From the NCBI GenBank assembly GCA_019359035.1, contig JAHHIC010000029.1, forward strand, positions 1 to 64,000: a stretch of 64,000 nt of DNA. Direction: 5' to 3'. The notes under the pieces were generated by a model. That model made no database searches. It saw nothing but the letters and a program-made list of their open reading frames with translations, and was not told the origin of the DNA. This DNA is from Scytonematopsis contorta HA4267-MV1. Its GTDB lineage: Bacteria; Cyanobacteriota; Cyanobacteriia; Cyanobacteriales; Nostocaceae. Position 1 is the first letter of the stretch. Every line of letters begins with the position of its first letter. Shown here piece by piece: positions 53,018 to 61,994 of this stretch. The position numbers and the translations under genes are program-made.

Positions 53018-54364
53018 ATGATACCTGTTATGCACAATTTCCAACCCTTTATTCTGATAGTGGATGACAATCTTGGTAGTACTCAAGTACTGTTGAGCGT
53101 ATTAGAAGAAGCTGCCTTTACCACTTTGGTCGCGAAAAATGGTGAAAGTGCTTTAGAAAAACTGGAAGCTATTTCCCCAGATATAATTTTACTGGATGTC
53201 ATGATGCCAGGAATTGACGGCTTTGAAACCTGTCGTCGCATCCAGCAGAACCCTGCAAATCAAGGCATACCCATAATTTTCATGACAGCACTTTCTGACA
53301 CGGAAGATAAAATTAAAGGTTTACATCTGGGAGCTGTGGACTATATTACTAAGCCCTTCCAGCAGGAGGAAGTACTCGCAAAAGTCCGCACCCACCTCAA
53401 ACTCCGACAACTAACAAAAACACTGGAAGAACGTAACCTTCAACTAAAGCACTTTAACGAAACTCTGGAAGACAAGGTTGCCAAGCGTACGGCTCGCTTA
53501 TCCGAGTCTCTAAAAGAGTTACAAGCCGCGCAACTACAACTAGTTCAAAGCGAAAAAATGTCCACTCTGGGTCAACTGATAGCTGGTATTGGACATGAAA
53601 TTAATAATCCGCTTGGTTCTCTCTATGGTAATTTGGTGCATATTGAGCAGTACATCCAAGATTTGCTTACCCATATCCATTTATATCAAGTACATTGCCC
53701 TAATCCAGCAGTAGATGTAGTTGAAAATGCCGAAAAGATTGACCTCGATTTTCTGGAGGAGGATTTACCTCAAGTACTCGCAGCGATGAAATTTGGCACG
53801 GAGCGAATTGAGAAAATTAGCAACTCGTTACGCACCTTCTCGCGTCAGGATGATGACCAAAAGCTAGCATTTGACTTACATTGTGGTATCGACAGCACTT
53901 TGATGTTACTCCAGCACCGTCTAAAAGCCAATAATAAGCGTCCTGAGATAAAAGTAATTAAGGAATATGGAGAACTACCGCTCGTTCATTGCTTTAGTGG
54001 GCAAATTAATCAAGTATTTATGAACTTGCTGGCAAACGCAGTTGACGCATTAGAAGAGTCAAATCAAGGACGCAGCTTTGAAGAAATTAAAGTAAATCCT
54101 AACCAAATTATTATTAAAACTGAGTTATCCGCTAATTCTCAATCTGCCGTAATTCGCATTATAGATAACGGAATTGGCATGACGGATGAAGTCAGGCAGA
54201 AAATTTTTGATTATTTGTTTACGACTAAAGGTGTTGGGAAAGGAACTGGGTTAGGTTTGGCGATTACTCATCAAATTATAATTGAAAAACATGGTGGAAT
54301 GCTTGAAGTCAATTCAAAAATCGCTCAAGGGACTGAGTTTGTAATTAAAATTCCCCTTCAGTAA
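53018..54364 (+). CDS. Hybrid response regulator-histidine kinase
   Basis: A two-component protein of 448 residues with an N-terminal receiver (about 10-125; phospho-acceptor Asp60 in LLDVMMPG, Lys112 in TKPF) and a coiled-coil linker (about 130-180). The HisKA helix with H-box GHEINNPLG (His193) and a HATPase domain (N box LLANAVDALEE, G1 IIDNGIGM, G2 GKGTGLGLAI) complete it. No sensor domain is present, so a separate sensor kinase must phosphorylate the receiver, which then controls the kinase: a phosphorelay step. No output regulator is next door. Confidence 0.95.
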   Translation: MIPVMHNFQPFILIVDDNLGSTQVLLSVLEEAAFTTLVAKNGESALEKLEAISPDIILLDVMMPGIDGFETCRRIQQNPANQGIPIIFMTALSDTEDKIKGLHLGAVDYITKPFQQEEVLAKVRTHLKLRQLTKTLEERNLQLKHFNETLEDKVAKRTARLSESLKELQAAQLQLVQSEKMSTLGQLIAGIGHEINNPLGSLYGNLVHIEQYIQDLLTHIHLYQVHCPNPAVDVVENAEKIDLDFLEEDLPQVLAAMKFGTERIEKISNSLRTFSRQDDDQKLAFDLHCGIDSTLMLLQHRLKANNKRPEIKVIKEYGELPLVHCFSGQINQVFMNLLANAVDALEESNQGRSFEEIKVNPNQIIIKTELSANSQSAVIRIIDNGIGMTDEVRQKIFDYLFTTKGVGKGTGLGLAITHQIIIEKHGGMLEVNSKIAQGTEFVIKIPLQ

Positions 54365-54376
54365 AGTGTTTAAAAG

Positions 54377-55865
54377 TTATTCCTGGCAAGTGTCACCGGG
54401 CTGAAAAATGCTTGCTAATCTGCGGATGCCTTCCCGAATTTGTGCTTCCGTCAATTCCGAATAGCCAAAAATAAACTCTCCCACACTACCCTCTCCCAAA
54501 TATTGAGGACTAGCAGGAAGCATTCCCACTCCACTCATTGCCCGCACGTTGCACAATTTCCTCGTCACTTAAGGGGGTTTGTAATTTGACCATCAAATGA
54601 ATTCCCGCTTTTTCACCTAAAATTTTTACCCGTTCCCCAAAATGCTCCTTTAAAGCTTGGACTAATATCTGACGACACTGGTCGTAGTGCGATCGCATTT
54701 TTCTTATGTGCCTTTCCAGGTGTCCTTCTTCAATAAAATCAGTTAAAACGTACTGCTCTAACAAAGGTAAATGCCTATCATTTAACCACTTAGCACGAGC
54801 AAAAAGCGGCGCTAGACTTTTTGGTAGTACTAAATAACCAATTCGCAGCGACGGAAATAAAACTTTAGAAAAAGTCCCAACATATAAAACAGAGTCACTT
54901 TCATCTAAACCTTGCAAAGCAGGAATTGGTCGTTCACCATAACGATACTCGCTATCATAATCATCCTCGATAATCAAAGCCCCTGTTTGTCGTGTCCAAG
55001 CCAGTAACTCCAAACGTCTTGGAAGTGACAATATAGACCCAGTAGGAAACTGATGTGAAGGAGTAACATAGACAATTTTTATACTTTCATTTGTATACTG
55101 TTTTAATTCCTCCACCATCAAACCTTCTGAATCTACGTTGATGGGCAAAAGCTTAGCTCCTTGAGAAAGAAAAACACGACGTGCGCTGAGATACCCTGGT
55201 TCTTCTAAAGCCATAGTATCCCCAGTATCAATTAACAGCCGCATTATTAAGTACAAAGCTTGCTGAGTGCCATTGAGAATCATTACCTGGTCAGGGTCGC
55301 ATTTTACTGCACGGGAACGCGATAAATAACTAACAATAGCTTTTCTTAATGGTAAATATCCCTTGTGGTCAGTGGAATAATCTAACCAATTAGAGTTGAC
55401 AGGAGAACAATGACGAGAAAGCAACTTGTGCCAAATTTGCATGGGAAATTTGTCAAAAGCAGGTCGTCCGTAGCGAAAGTTAATTGTAGTTAACGGTTCC
55501 GTAATACCAGGTACATCAGCTTCAACTAAACTGTGAGCATATTTAGAAAGCTGAATTTGGGGACGGGTAATTTTCTGTACATGCTCAACTGGAATAGAAC
55601 GTAAAAGGTCATCAGGAAGTTGAGCGCAAACAAATGTTCCAGAACCGACTAGAGTTTCTATATAACCTTCGCTTTTAAGTTGTTCATAACTAATAGTTAC
55701 AGTGGTACGAGAAATACCCAAAGATTGGGAAAGGCTTCTAGTTGATGGAACACGGTGCTTAGCTGGTAAGCGTCCGCAAAGAATCGCTTTACGCAATTCT
55801 TCGTATACTTGGCGATGTAATGGTACATATTTATTATTAAAATCGAGAGAAATTGCTAAATCCAT
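54377..55865 (-). pseudogene. MocR-type GntR/aminotransferase regulator, frameshifted near its C terminus
   Basis: The N-terminal GntR winged helix (residues 1-75; PLHRQVYEELRKAILCGRLP, STRSLSQSLGISRTTV) is followed by a fold-type I aminotransferase-like domain. PLP-binding features are DYDSEYRYG and GTFSKVLFPSLRIGYL (Lys in SKV). The frame stops after DEEIVQRAG. Removing one base from the C run at 54541-54543 joins it to the family end GVGMLPASPQYL and GEFIFGYSELTEAQIREGIR, which is open to 54377. MocR/PdxR proteins sense PLP or amine metabolites and often regulate a divergent gene; a PPOX-like gene lies divergent here. It is truncated, or a sequence error. Confidence 0.88.
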
Positions 55866-55969
55866 TTTTCGGGAATTATATACAAGTGGACTTATATAAA
55901 AATATAAAATTGGCTCTTGTTGTATGCCACTTTATTGATTAATCTTACATATGTAGGGACGTTACATAT

Positions 55970-55997
55970 GTAGAGACGTTACATGTAACGTCTCTAC
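55970..55997. repeat. Perfect GTAGAGACGTTACA palindrome
   Basis: A 28-bp perfect palindrome (GTAGAGACGTTACA and mirror) 22 bp before the GNAT start. An additional half copy GTAGGGACGTTACATATG precedes it at 55953. It belongs to the dispersed family and lies within the region between the divergent genes. Confidence 0.9.
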
Positions 55998-56019
55998 GTG
56001 GGATTAAACTAATTAAAAA

Positions 56020-56517
56020 ATGTTGACTGAAGCAAATATTAATTTTAGAGAGGCAACTCCAATGGAAGACGGTCTCATTGCTGAGCATTTCTACCGAATG
56101 TGGCTAGACCTAAATGTTTCTGCGGATGATATTAAACCTGATTATCTTGAGATTACACTGCAATTTATTAAAAACGCTCGTAGCCAATTAAGCTACAAGG
56201 CTTTTGTCGCTGAAAGTAGAGATAAAGTAGTAGCTTCTGCCAGTTGCCAATTATTTGCAGGACTCTATCCACCTATTCTGGGAGAACATTACCGAAAGTA
56301 TGGATATGTTTGGGGAGTATATGTTGAGCCAGAATATCGTCAAAAGGGAATCGCTAAAAAACTAACACTATTAATAACAGACTACTTCAAATTTCTTGGC
56401 TGTACAAGGGTTGTTCTCAATGCTTCACCACAAGGAAAGTCTGTCTATACCAGAATGGGATTTTGTGAAAGCAACGCAATGCACCTAGATTTAATTTCAC
56501 AGGAGAAATCATCATGA
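56020..56517 (+). CDS. GNAT family N-acetyltransferase
   Basis: A 165-residue acetyl-CoA-dependent acyltransferase. The central strand and A-motif are intact: YGYVWGVYVEPEYRQKGIAKKLT (V-x-P-x-x-R-x-x-G-I-A), followed by the CoA-proximal helix and the C-terminal VVLNASPQGKSVYTRMGF. The substrate is unknown. The stop overlaps the next gene by 4 bases (ATGA at 56514), so GNAT and the PPOX-like protein are translationally coupled and probably work on related substrates, perhaps aminoglycoside-like or amine compounds. Confidence 0.92.
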   Translation: MLTEANINFREATPMEDGLIAEHFYRMWLDLNVSADDIKPDYLEITLQFIKNARSQLSYKAFVAESRDKVVASASCQLFAGLYPPILGEHYRKYGYVWGVYVEPEYRQKGIAKKLTLLITDYFKFLGCTRVVLNASPQGKSVYTRMGFCESNAMHLDLISQEKSS

Positions 56518-57194
56518 ATCTGAACAAGACTGAAAACACATTACCAATTACAGACCGCACAAAAATCAAAAGAATTCCCAAACGCGGACAATACGAGCGT
56601 GAAGTAGTTCACCAAATTCTAGACGAAGCTTTAATATGTCATGTCGGTTTTGTTGTTGATAATCAACCCTTTGTCATTCCCACTGCTTACGGTAGAGTCG
56701 CGGACAATCTCTATATTCATGGTTCACCAGCAAGCCGTATGTTGCGTTCACTCTCTAATGGAATAGAGGTGTGCGTTACAGTTACATTACTTGATGGATT
56801 AGTATTAGCTCGTTCAGCTTTTCACCACTCAATGAATTATCGTTCTGTCGTCATATTTGGTGTAGCGCAAGTTGTAGAAGAAGCGGGAGAAAAACTAGAA
56901 GCGCTACGAGCTTTTACTGAACATGTCGTCAAAGGAAGGTGGTCAGAGGTACGTCCACCTAGTCATCAAGAATTACAAGGAACATTGGTTTTATCTTTAC
57001 CATTAAATGAAGCATCGGCAAAAGTGAGAACTGGCCCACCATCAGACGATGAAGCCGATTACAGTTTGCCTGTTTGGGCGGGTGTGTTGCCTTTGCAACT
57101 GAGTACTTTATCTCCAATAGCTGATTCTCGATTGCTTTCAGAAATTACTGTACCTGAATATGTCCAGAAATATACTCGCGTTCATCAAGAGTAA
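56514..57194 (+). CDS. Pyridoxamine 5'-phosphate oxidase-like FMN-binding split-barrel protein
   Basis: A 226-residue flavin/pyridoxal-binding split-barrel protein (Pfam PPOX-like, NimA-like subgroup). RKRGQYE-type residues near the N terminus (PKRGQYEREVVHQILDEA), then CHVGFVVDNQPFVIPTAYGR, YIHGSPASRML and SAFHHSMNYRSVVIFG mark the flavin-binding barrel. It may reduce or oxidise a small amine, or bind FMN or F420. Coupled to the GNAT gene and divergent from the MocR regulator, it is a natural target of it. Its role in PLP salvage is possible but not shown. Confidence 0.9.
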   Translation: MNLNKTENTLPITDRTKIKRIPKRGQYEREVVHQILDEALICHVGFVVDNQPFVIPTAYGRVADNLYIHGSPASRMLRSLSNGIEVCVTVTLLDGLVLARSAFHHSMNYRSVVIFGVAQVVEEAGEKLEALRAFTEHVVKGRWSEVRPPSHQELQGTLVLSLPLNEASAKVRTGPPSDDEADYSLPVWAGVLPLQLSTLSPIADSRLLSEITVPEYVQKYTRVHQE

Positions 57195-57236
57195 AAATAT
57201 TATGAACCTGCTGTGGGGTGGGCATCCTTGCCCGCA

Positions 57237-57314
57237 CTTGTGTATTGAGCCAAAATGGCAATCTTGTGTATTGAGCCAAAATGGCAATCTTGTGTATTGA
57301 GCCAAAATGGGAAT
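57237..57314 (+). repeat. 26-bp tandem repeat, three copies
   Basis: CTTGTGTATTGAGCCAAAATGGCAAT, written here as CTTGTGTATTGAG plus CCAAAATGGCAAT, starts at 57237, 57263 and 57289. The last copy has GGGAAT at its end. It lies between the PPOX-like gene and the endonuclease-like gene. Confidence 0.92.
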
Positions 57315-57407
57315 TGCTATATGTAAATTCAGACCGTCACCCTCAACTACAAATCAAAACAACCGCTAAAAGTTTTAAACTAAAAATAACTTCAAAACTA
57401 ATAGCAA

Positions 57408-58046
57408 ATGGTTCCTACCGCAGCAATTACCGACAAAATTAAAAGTCTGAGTGACCTAAAAACTCGCTGTAACTTACACCAAGCCACAGATGAGCAATTC
57501 TTCAGTGAATGGGTTGAAAATTTACCCGAACTCAATCAGCAAGAACAAGCGGGTATTGCGCGTATAAAGCAACGTTACGATTATCATCGAATTGACGGTC
57601 TTTTACTAGAAGGTACGATAAACCTGATAGTAGTTTCCCCGGTATTAGAACTTGCAGGTTTTATTGACCCACCTTTTCGTCTTCGCTCACCTTATGGTAT
57701 TTCGTTAGAACTTGAAGAACCAGAAGAAACAATTCGGGGCTTTATTGATACATTGATTGTACAAGAAAGACTCTGGATTTTAGTTGTTGAATCAAAACGG
57801 ACAAGTGTTCCAGTACCCGCAGCATTACCTCAGTTATTAGCTTATATGCTAACTAGCCCCAAACGTGATAAACCTGTATTCGGGATGGCTACTAATGGTG
57901 ATGAATTTGTATTCTTGAAGCTCACTTTTGGGGATATACTACAGTACGACACATCAAGGACTTTTTCACTTTTTCCTTTAAGACACGAGTTAGGGACGGT
58001 GTTGCAGATAATCAAGCGGTTGGGGCAGGTGGTTTTGGCTGAGTAA
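57408..58046 (+). CDS. Endonuclease-like protein, PD-(D/E)xK fold candidate (restriction subunit R N-terminal type)
   Basis: A 212-residue protein common in cyanobacteria and usually annotated as restriction endonuclease subunit R-like. The core has DYHRIDGLLLEG and GFIDTLIV with the first acid, then LVVESKRTS supplying the E-x-K pair, the PD-(D/E)xK catalytic triad. No helicase domain and no methyltransferase are nearby, so it is not a complete restriction system. It may be a stand-alone nuclease or an inactive relic. Start ATG 57408. Confidence 0.78.
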   Translation: MVPTAAITDKIKSLSDLKTRCNLHQATDEQFFSEWVENLPELNQQEQAGIARIKQRYDYHRIDGLLLEGTINLIVVSPVLELAGFIDPPFRLRSPYGISLELEEPEETIRGFIDTLIVQERLWILVVESKRTSVPVPAALPQLLAYMLTSPKRDKPVFGMATNGDEFVFLKLTFGDILQYDTSRTFSLFPLRHELGTVLQIIKRLGQVVLAE

Positions 58047-58119
58047 TTTTTTTTACGAACCGCCAAGTAGCCAAGAAAGCCAAGAAAGGCAAGAAGAATA
58101 TTGGTTATAAAATACTACC

Positions 58120-59289
58120 ATGCGAACAATCCAAGAAATTAACGAAAAAATCGCCTGCAAAAAAGCGGTAGTACTAACAACCGAGGAACTAAAAGCGCGA
58201 ATCGCGGAGTCCAGTGTAGCCAAAATCGCCAAGGAAGTTGATGTTATCACCACTGGTACTTTTGAACCAATGGAATCGAGTGGTGCGGTTATTAACCTCG
58301 GACACACTGACCCACCCATTAAAATTCGTCGATGTTGGTTAGACGGTGTACCGACCTACTCAGGTTTTGGTGCTGTCGATTTATACCTCGGTGCAAGCTG
58401 TGCAGTAGAAGTTAGCGACGGCGAAGAACTACGCGAACGCGGTGGGGGTCATGTAATTGAAGACTTAATTGCCGGAAAACCTGTACAGGTAAGAGCACAA
58501 GGACAAGTAACCGATTGTTACCCCCGTGCCACCTTTGAAACGACAATTACCCGTGACACAATTAATCAATTTTACTTATTTAATCCGCGTAACTTATATC
58601 AAAATTTTATAGTTGGTGTGAATGGTGGTGAGAAACCCCTTTATACCTATCTTGGTGTTTTGCAACCGCGTATAGCAAATGCGGTTTACTCAAATCCTGG
58701 AGCAATGTCCCCTCTACTCAACGACCCAGATTTACAACTTGTTGGTATAGGTACAAGAATTTTTTTAGGTGGTGGTATCGGCTACGTCGCTTGGGAAGGA
58801 ACTCAGCATTTTCCTTTGCAAAAGCGGTTACCAAATCGTACACCAATTGGTCCTGCGGCAACCTTAGCGTTAATTGGTGACGCCAAACAAATGGATGCTC
58901 GTTGGGTACGGGGTTGTTACTTCAAAAGCTACGGACCCTCGTTAATGTTAGGTGTGGGAGTACCGTTACCAGTGTTAAACGAGGAAGTAATAGCCAGATG
59001 CGCTGTACAAGATAAAGACTTAGTAGCACCAATCGTAGACTTTTCTATTCCTCGACGGGTTCGTCCCACCTTTGGCTTAGTTAGTTATGCTCAATTAAAA
59101 TCTGGACGCATCACTATTGAAGGAAAAGCAGTACGTGTTGCTCCTTTAGCCAGCCTGTTTTTTTCTAGGGAAGTAGCCCTAGAGTTAAAACAGTGGATAG
59201 AAGCCGGGAAATTTTCCCTTACCGAACCAGTAGCACCCATTCCTCAAGAACGCTCATTTTTACCCCAAGACCGTTGGACGGAACTTTAA
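58120..59289 (+). CDS. Homocysteine biosynthesis family protein (DUF39)
   Basis: A 389-residue protein of the DUF39/HcyBio family (Pfam PF01837). In methanogens, members form homocysteine by transfer of sulfur to aspartate semialdehyde, using a catalytic cysteine and often a ferredoxin/NIL partner. Recognisable segments are VDVITTGTFEPMESSGAVIN, PPIKIRRCWLDGVPTYSGFG and GASCAVEVSDGEELRERGGG, with the conserved Cys in GASCAV. No partner is adjacent. In cyanobacteria its role is unproven. ATG 58120 begins the conserved MRTIQEIN start. Confidence 0.9.
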   Translation: MRTIQEINEKIACKKAVVLTTEELKARIAESSVAKIAKEVDVITTGTFEPMESSGAVINLGHTDPPIKIRRCWLDGVPTYSGFGAVDLYLGASCAVEVSDGEELRERGGGHVIEDLIAGKPVQVRAQGQVTDCYPRATFETTITRDTINQFYLFNPRNLYQNFIVGVNGGEKPLYTYLGVLQPRIANAVYSNPGAMSPLLNDPDLQLVGIGTRIFLGGGIGYVAWEGTQHFPLQKRLPNRTPIGPAATLALIGDAKQMDARWVRGCYFKSYGPSLMLGVGVPLPVLNEEVIARCAVQDKDLVAPIVDFSIPRRVRPTFGLVSYAQLKSGRITIEGKAVRVAPLASLFFSREVALELKQWIEAGKFSLTEPVAPIPQERSFLPQDRWTEL

Positions 59290-59490
59290 AACAATTCGCA
59301 ATAAGCCTTTATGGGCACGCTGCGCGTATCCGAAGCGGACGCTACGCGAACACGCAGTGGAGCGGAGCGCTTACGCAATTCGCAATTCGCAATTTCCTTG
59401 ATAATTGAGCAATTATTTTACTAATAATTGTTCTACTACCACTTAATTGCTAACTGCGAATTTTCAATTGCTAACTGCGAATTGTACTCC
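59290..59490. repeat. Repeat-filled gap with TATCCGAAGCGGACGCTACG
   Basis: It contains TATCCGAAGCGGACGCTACG (59328-59347, also at 34768) plus TTCGCAATTCGCAATTTCC and GCTAACTGCGAATT heptamer-like units. No gene. Confidence 0.65.
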
Positions 59491-60579
59491 CTACTCCCCC
59501 TCCATTGGTTTCGCTTTCTTAATAGGCTTGGGGGTGACTCGGTTTAGGTTCGCTGCTGGTGTTGGTTTTGACGGGGGTGGAGGATTTTCACCTGTTCTTT
59601 TGAAGGGACGTGGAATTTCCCCACTCGGTTTGCGGAATGGTTTGTTACTACCACCACCACCTTTGAATGGTCTTCTAGCGCCACCGCCTTTATTGAAGGG
59701 AGGTCTGCGTTTTTTAGGCAATTCGGCTATGAACTCTGCTTGTTCAACAACCAAAGTGTCACCTTCTCGCTTGACTTGCATATCCCAAAATTTTCCAACA
59801 GCTTTGCCTTCCAGCTTACCGATGAGTTTAATCTTAAAATATTTAAGTTTGTCTCCAGTTTTACGGGGTTGTTGTCTAATCTTGATGACTAAACTATCTG
59901 AGTCATAGGATTGGTAGACAATCTCTCCACGAATAGAAAAACTACCATCAACCAATGGGGTTGAATTTACAGGAGTAGGTGTAGTTTTTTCCTCGCTCGT
60001 TGTGATGCTTTCATCACTACTACTTTCATCACTACTTTGGATATCGTTACTTTGGATATCACTCGTTTGGGCTTCTGCTGACGTTGATTCTTCTTGCTCT
60101 TCGTCAACTGTCGCATTTTTCGCCAGGTTTTCAGGTTCCCAAACGCCTACGATTTGGATGTGTAGTTGTTCATTTTCTTGCCGCGTTCGCGGGTAAACTA
60201 CCCACAAATGTTCTTGTTCTAAATCCAAATGGTTCTTCACTAAACTCATAATCCGACCTAGGAGGACGGTGTTTAGCTCGACTCCATCTGGGGTAACTAG
60301 ACTTCCTTGGGTAAATTGTTCGCTACTTGCTTTATAACGACCACGTACCAAGCCAATGGCTCGATACTGCATCGGTTCGCTAGGAGGTGGAATCGGGCAC
60401 AATCTACTAGGGTTGTTCTCATCGGAGGTAGTCTCGCTGAGGTCAGCGGACAAATTTTCAGACTCTTTAACTTCAGCAGTCGCAGAAATTTTTGGATTTG
60501 CTGCTTCTGTATTCGTTGGTGTCTGTTCGGAAATTGGTGAATTAGAAGATTCAGACGATGGCATCAGGTCGGAATTCAT
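59491..60579 (-). CDS. Unknown cyanobacterial protein with basic Gly/Pro-rich tail
   Basis: A 362-residue protein with a disordered Ser/Glu-rich start (1-60) and a conserved domain (about 65-150) that has MQYRAIGLVRGRYKASSEQF and QEHLWVVYPRTRQENEQLHI. An acidic linker (about 160-210), a second beta-type block (about 215-290; GEIVYQSYDSDSLVIKI) and a strongly basic Gly/Pro/Lys/Arg tail (about 300-362) follow. A tail of this kind commonly binds RNA. AGGAG 9 bases before ATG 60579 sets the start over the longer frame from 60612. No named function; it is found in many cyanobacteria. Confidence 0.75.
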   Translation of the reverse strand: MNSDLMPSSESSNSPISEQTPTNTEAANPKISATAEVKESENLSADLSETTSDENNPSRLCPIPPPSEPMQYRAIGLVRGRYKASSEQFTQGSLVTPDGVELNTVLLGRIMSLVKNHLDLEQEHLWVVYPRTRQENEQLHIQIVGVWEPENLAKNATVDEEQEESTSAEAQTSDIQSNDIQSSDESSSDESITTSEEKTTPTPVNSTPLVDGSFSIRGEIVYQSYDSDSLVIKIRQQPRKTGDKLKYFKIKLIGKLEGKAVGKFWDMQVKREGDTLVVEQAEFIAELPKKRRPPFNKGGGARRPFKGGGGSNKPFRKPSGEIPRPFKRTGENPPPPSKPTPAANLNRVTPKPIKKAKPMEGE

Positions 60580-60612
60580 AAAAAAACTCCTGGTGGCGGA
60601 GACACATCCCAT

Positions 60613-60952
60613 TGTGGGATTTTACAAAGGCAGGTGAAAAGGGCGTTTGTGCGGCGATTGAAAGTATATTTTCTTTCAAGAAAGCCATCACATTGTGCCC
60701 GGTATGATACAAAAAACGCGAATTTCGCATTTAATACTAAATGTGTAATTTAGCGTCTTTATACCCGTTTCGGAAGCGTATGATGGCTACAATTAGAAGG
60801 TTATTTCTAAAGTCATAAGTGGGTTCGGTATTAATAAGCCTATTTGTTATAAAGTTCACAGGCATTTAGCCGTATTCCGCAAACTTTTGGAAATTTTAAA
60901 CTTTAAATGCTTTGCTTAACGCATAATCTGATTTATATTTCACGGAGGAATC
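60613..60952. other. Intergenic region between divergent genes, nothing found
   Basis: About 340 bases with promoters of the two divergent genes presumably included. I see no gene, repeat or hairpin of note. Confidence 0.4.
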
Positions 60953-61822
60953 GTGTCTCAAGGGAGCAGTAATTGGACAACTAAAGTCATACTAGTGCTG
61001 GCATCGCTGGTTCTAGTGGGGGTTTCTATAGCTCCTATGATAATGAGTTTCACTGGTAATCAAGGAGCGACCTCGAACACCCCTGGTAGAACTTCTAACG
61101 CTTCAGCTTCTGTTGACGAAAAAACGAAACTACAAGACGAGGTACGCGGATATGAACTAGTTTTGCAACGCGAACCAGAAAATCAAGCTGCACTCAGAGG
61201 CTTATTACAAGCAAGGTTAAAGCTATTAAGCATAAAAGAAGGGGATGTTAAAAGCGTAATTGAACCGCTCGAAAAGCTAGCTAAGCTCAATCCTGACGAT
61301 AGCAAATACGCCGTACTGTTAGCTCAAGCCAAGCAACAAATGGGCGACCGCGAAGGTGCAGCTCAAGCCCTCCGCTCAGTTTTGCAAACTAAACCAGGCG
61401 ACTTAGATGCATTACGTAGTATGGTAGCACTACTTTTAGAGCAAAAACGTCCGCAAGCTGCTGTTGGTTTATTACAAGATACCCTCAAAACTGCAGCCCA
61501 AGCCAATAAAATTCAACCAGGAAGCGTTGATACTGTTGCAGTACAACTACTTTTAGGTAATGTTCACTCTTCCCAGAAAAGCTACGCGGATGCCCTTGGA
61601 GCTTATGATGCAGCCATAAAAGCTGATAAACAAGATTTTCGTCCCGTTTTAGCAAAAGCAATGCTCCTAAAAGAACAAGGCAAAAAAGACGAAGCAAAAC
61701 CTCTGTTTGACAACGCTCTTAGCCTAGCACCCGCTCAATACAAAGACGAAATCACTAAACAAAGAGACGGCTCTCCGACAGCTGCTGCAACTCCCACTCC
61801 GACTACCACTCCTGGCAATTAA
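60953..61822 (+). CDS. TPR-repeat membrane-anchored protein
   Basis: A 289-residue protein with an N-terminal membrane helix (about 10-32; VILVLASLVLVGVSIAPMIM), a linker, and about five tetratricopeptide repeats (about 50-270; EPENQAALRGLLQARLKLL, KPGDLDALRSMVALLLEQK), ending in a Thr/Pro-rich tail. The start is GTG 60953, placed 4 bases after GGAGGA. Such proteins are conserved in cyanobacteria and scaffold other proteins at the membrane. The specific partner is unknown. Confidence 0.9.
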   Translation: MSQGSSNWTTKVILVLASLVLVGVSIAPMIMSFTGNQGATSNTPGRTSNASASVDEKTKLQDEVRGYELVLQREPENQAALRGLLQARLKLLSIKEGDVKSVIEPLEKLAKLNPDDSKYAVLLAQAKQQMGDREGAAQALRSVLQTKPGDLDALRSMVALLLEQKRPQAAVGLLQDTLKTAAQANKIQPGSVDTVAVQLLLGNVHSSQKSYADALGAYDAAIKADKQDFRPVLAKAMLLKEQGKKDEAKPLFDNALSLAPAQYKDEITKQRDGSPTAAATPTPTTTPGN

Positions 61823-61825
61823 TTT

Positions 61826-61975
61826 GTAGGTTGGGTTGAGGCACGAAACCCAACATTTCAAGCCGAAACCCAACATTTCAAGCCTAAGCCCAACATTTCA
61901 AGCCTAAGCCCAACATTTCAAGCTTAAGCCCAACATTTCAAGCCTAAGTTGGGTTTCGTGCCTCAACCCAACCTA
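61826..61975. repeat. Perfect 29-bp inverted repeat enclosing five 20-bp tandem units
   Basis: GTAGGTTGGGTTGAGGCACG... at 61826-61854 is exactly complementary to 61947-61975. Between them, CCCAACATTTCAAGCCTAAG-type units start at about 61850, 61870, 61890, 61910 and 61930. It belongs to the GTAGGTTGGGTT family (34690, 38466). A strong cruciform or RNA hairpin is possible. Confidence 0.92.
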
Positions 61976-61994
61976 CGGATTTTCACGTTTGTAT

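Noticed and set aside
61850-61950. 20-bp repeats as a CRISPR array
   Set aside because: The units are contiguous with no spacers and lie between perfect inverted arms.
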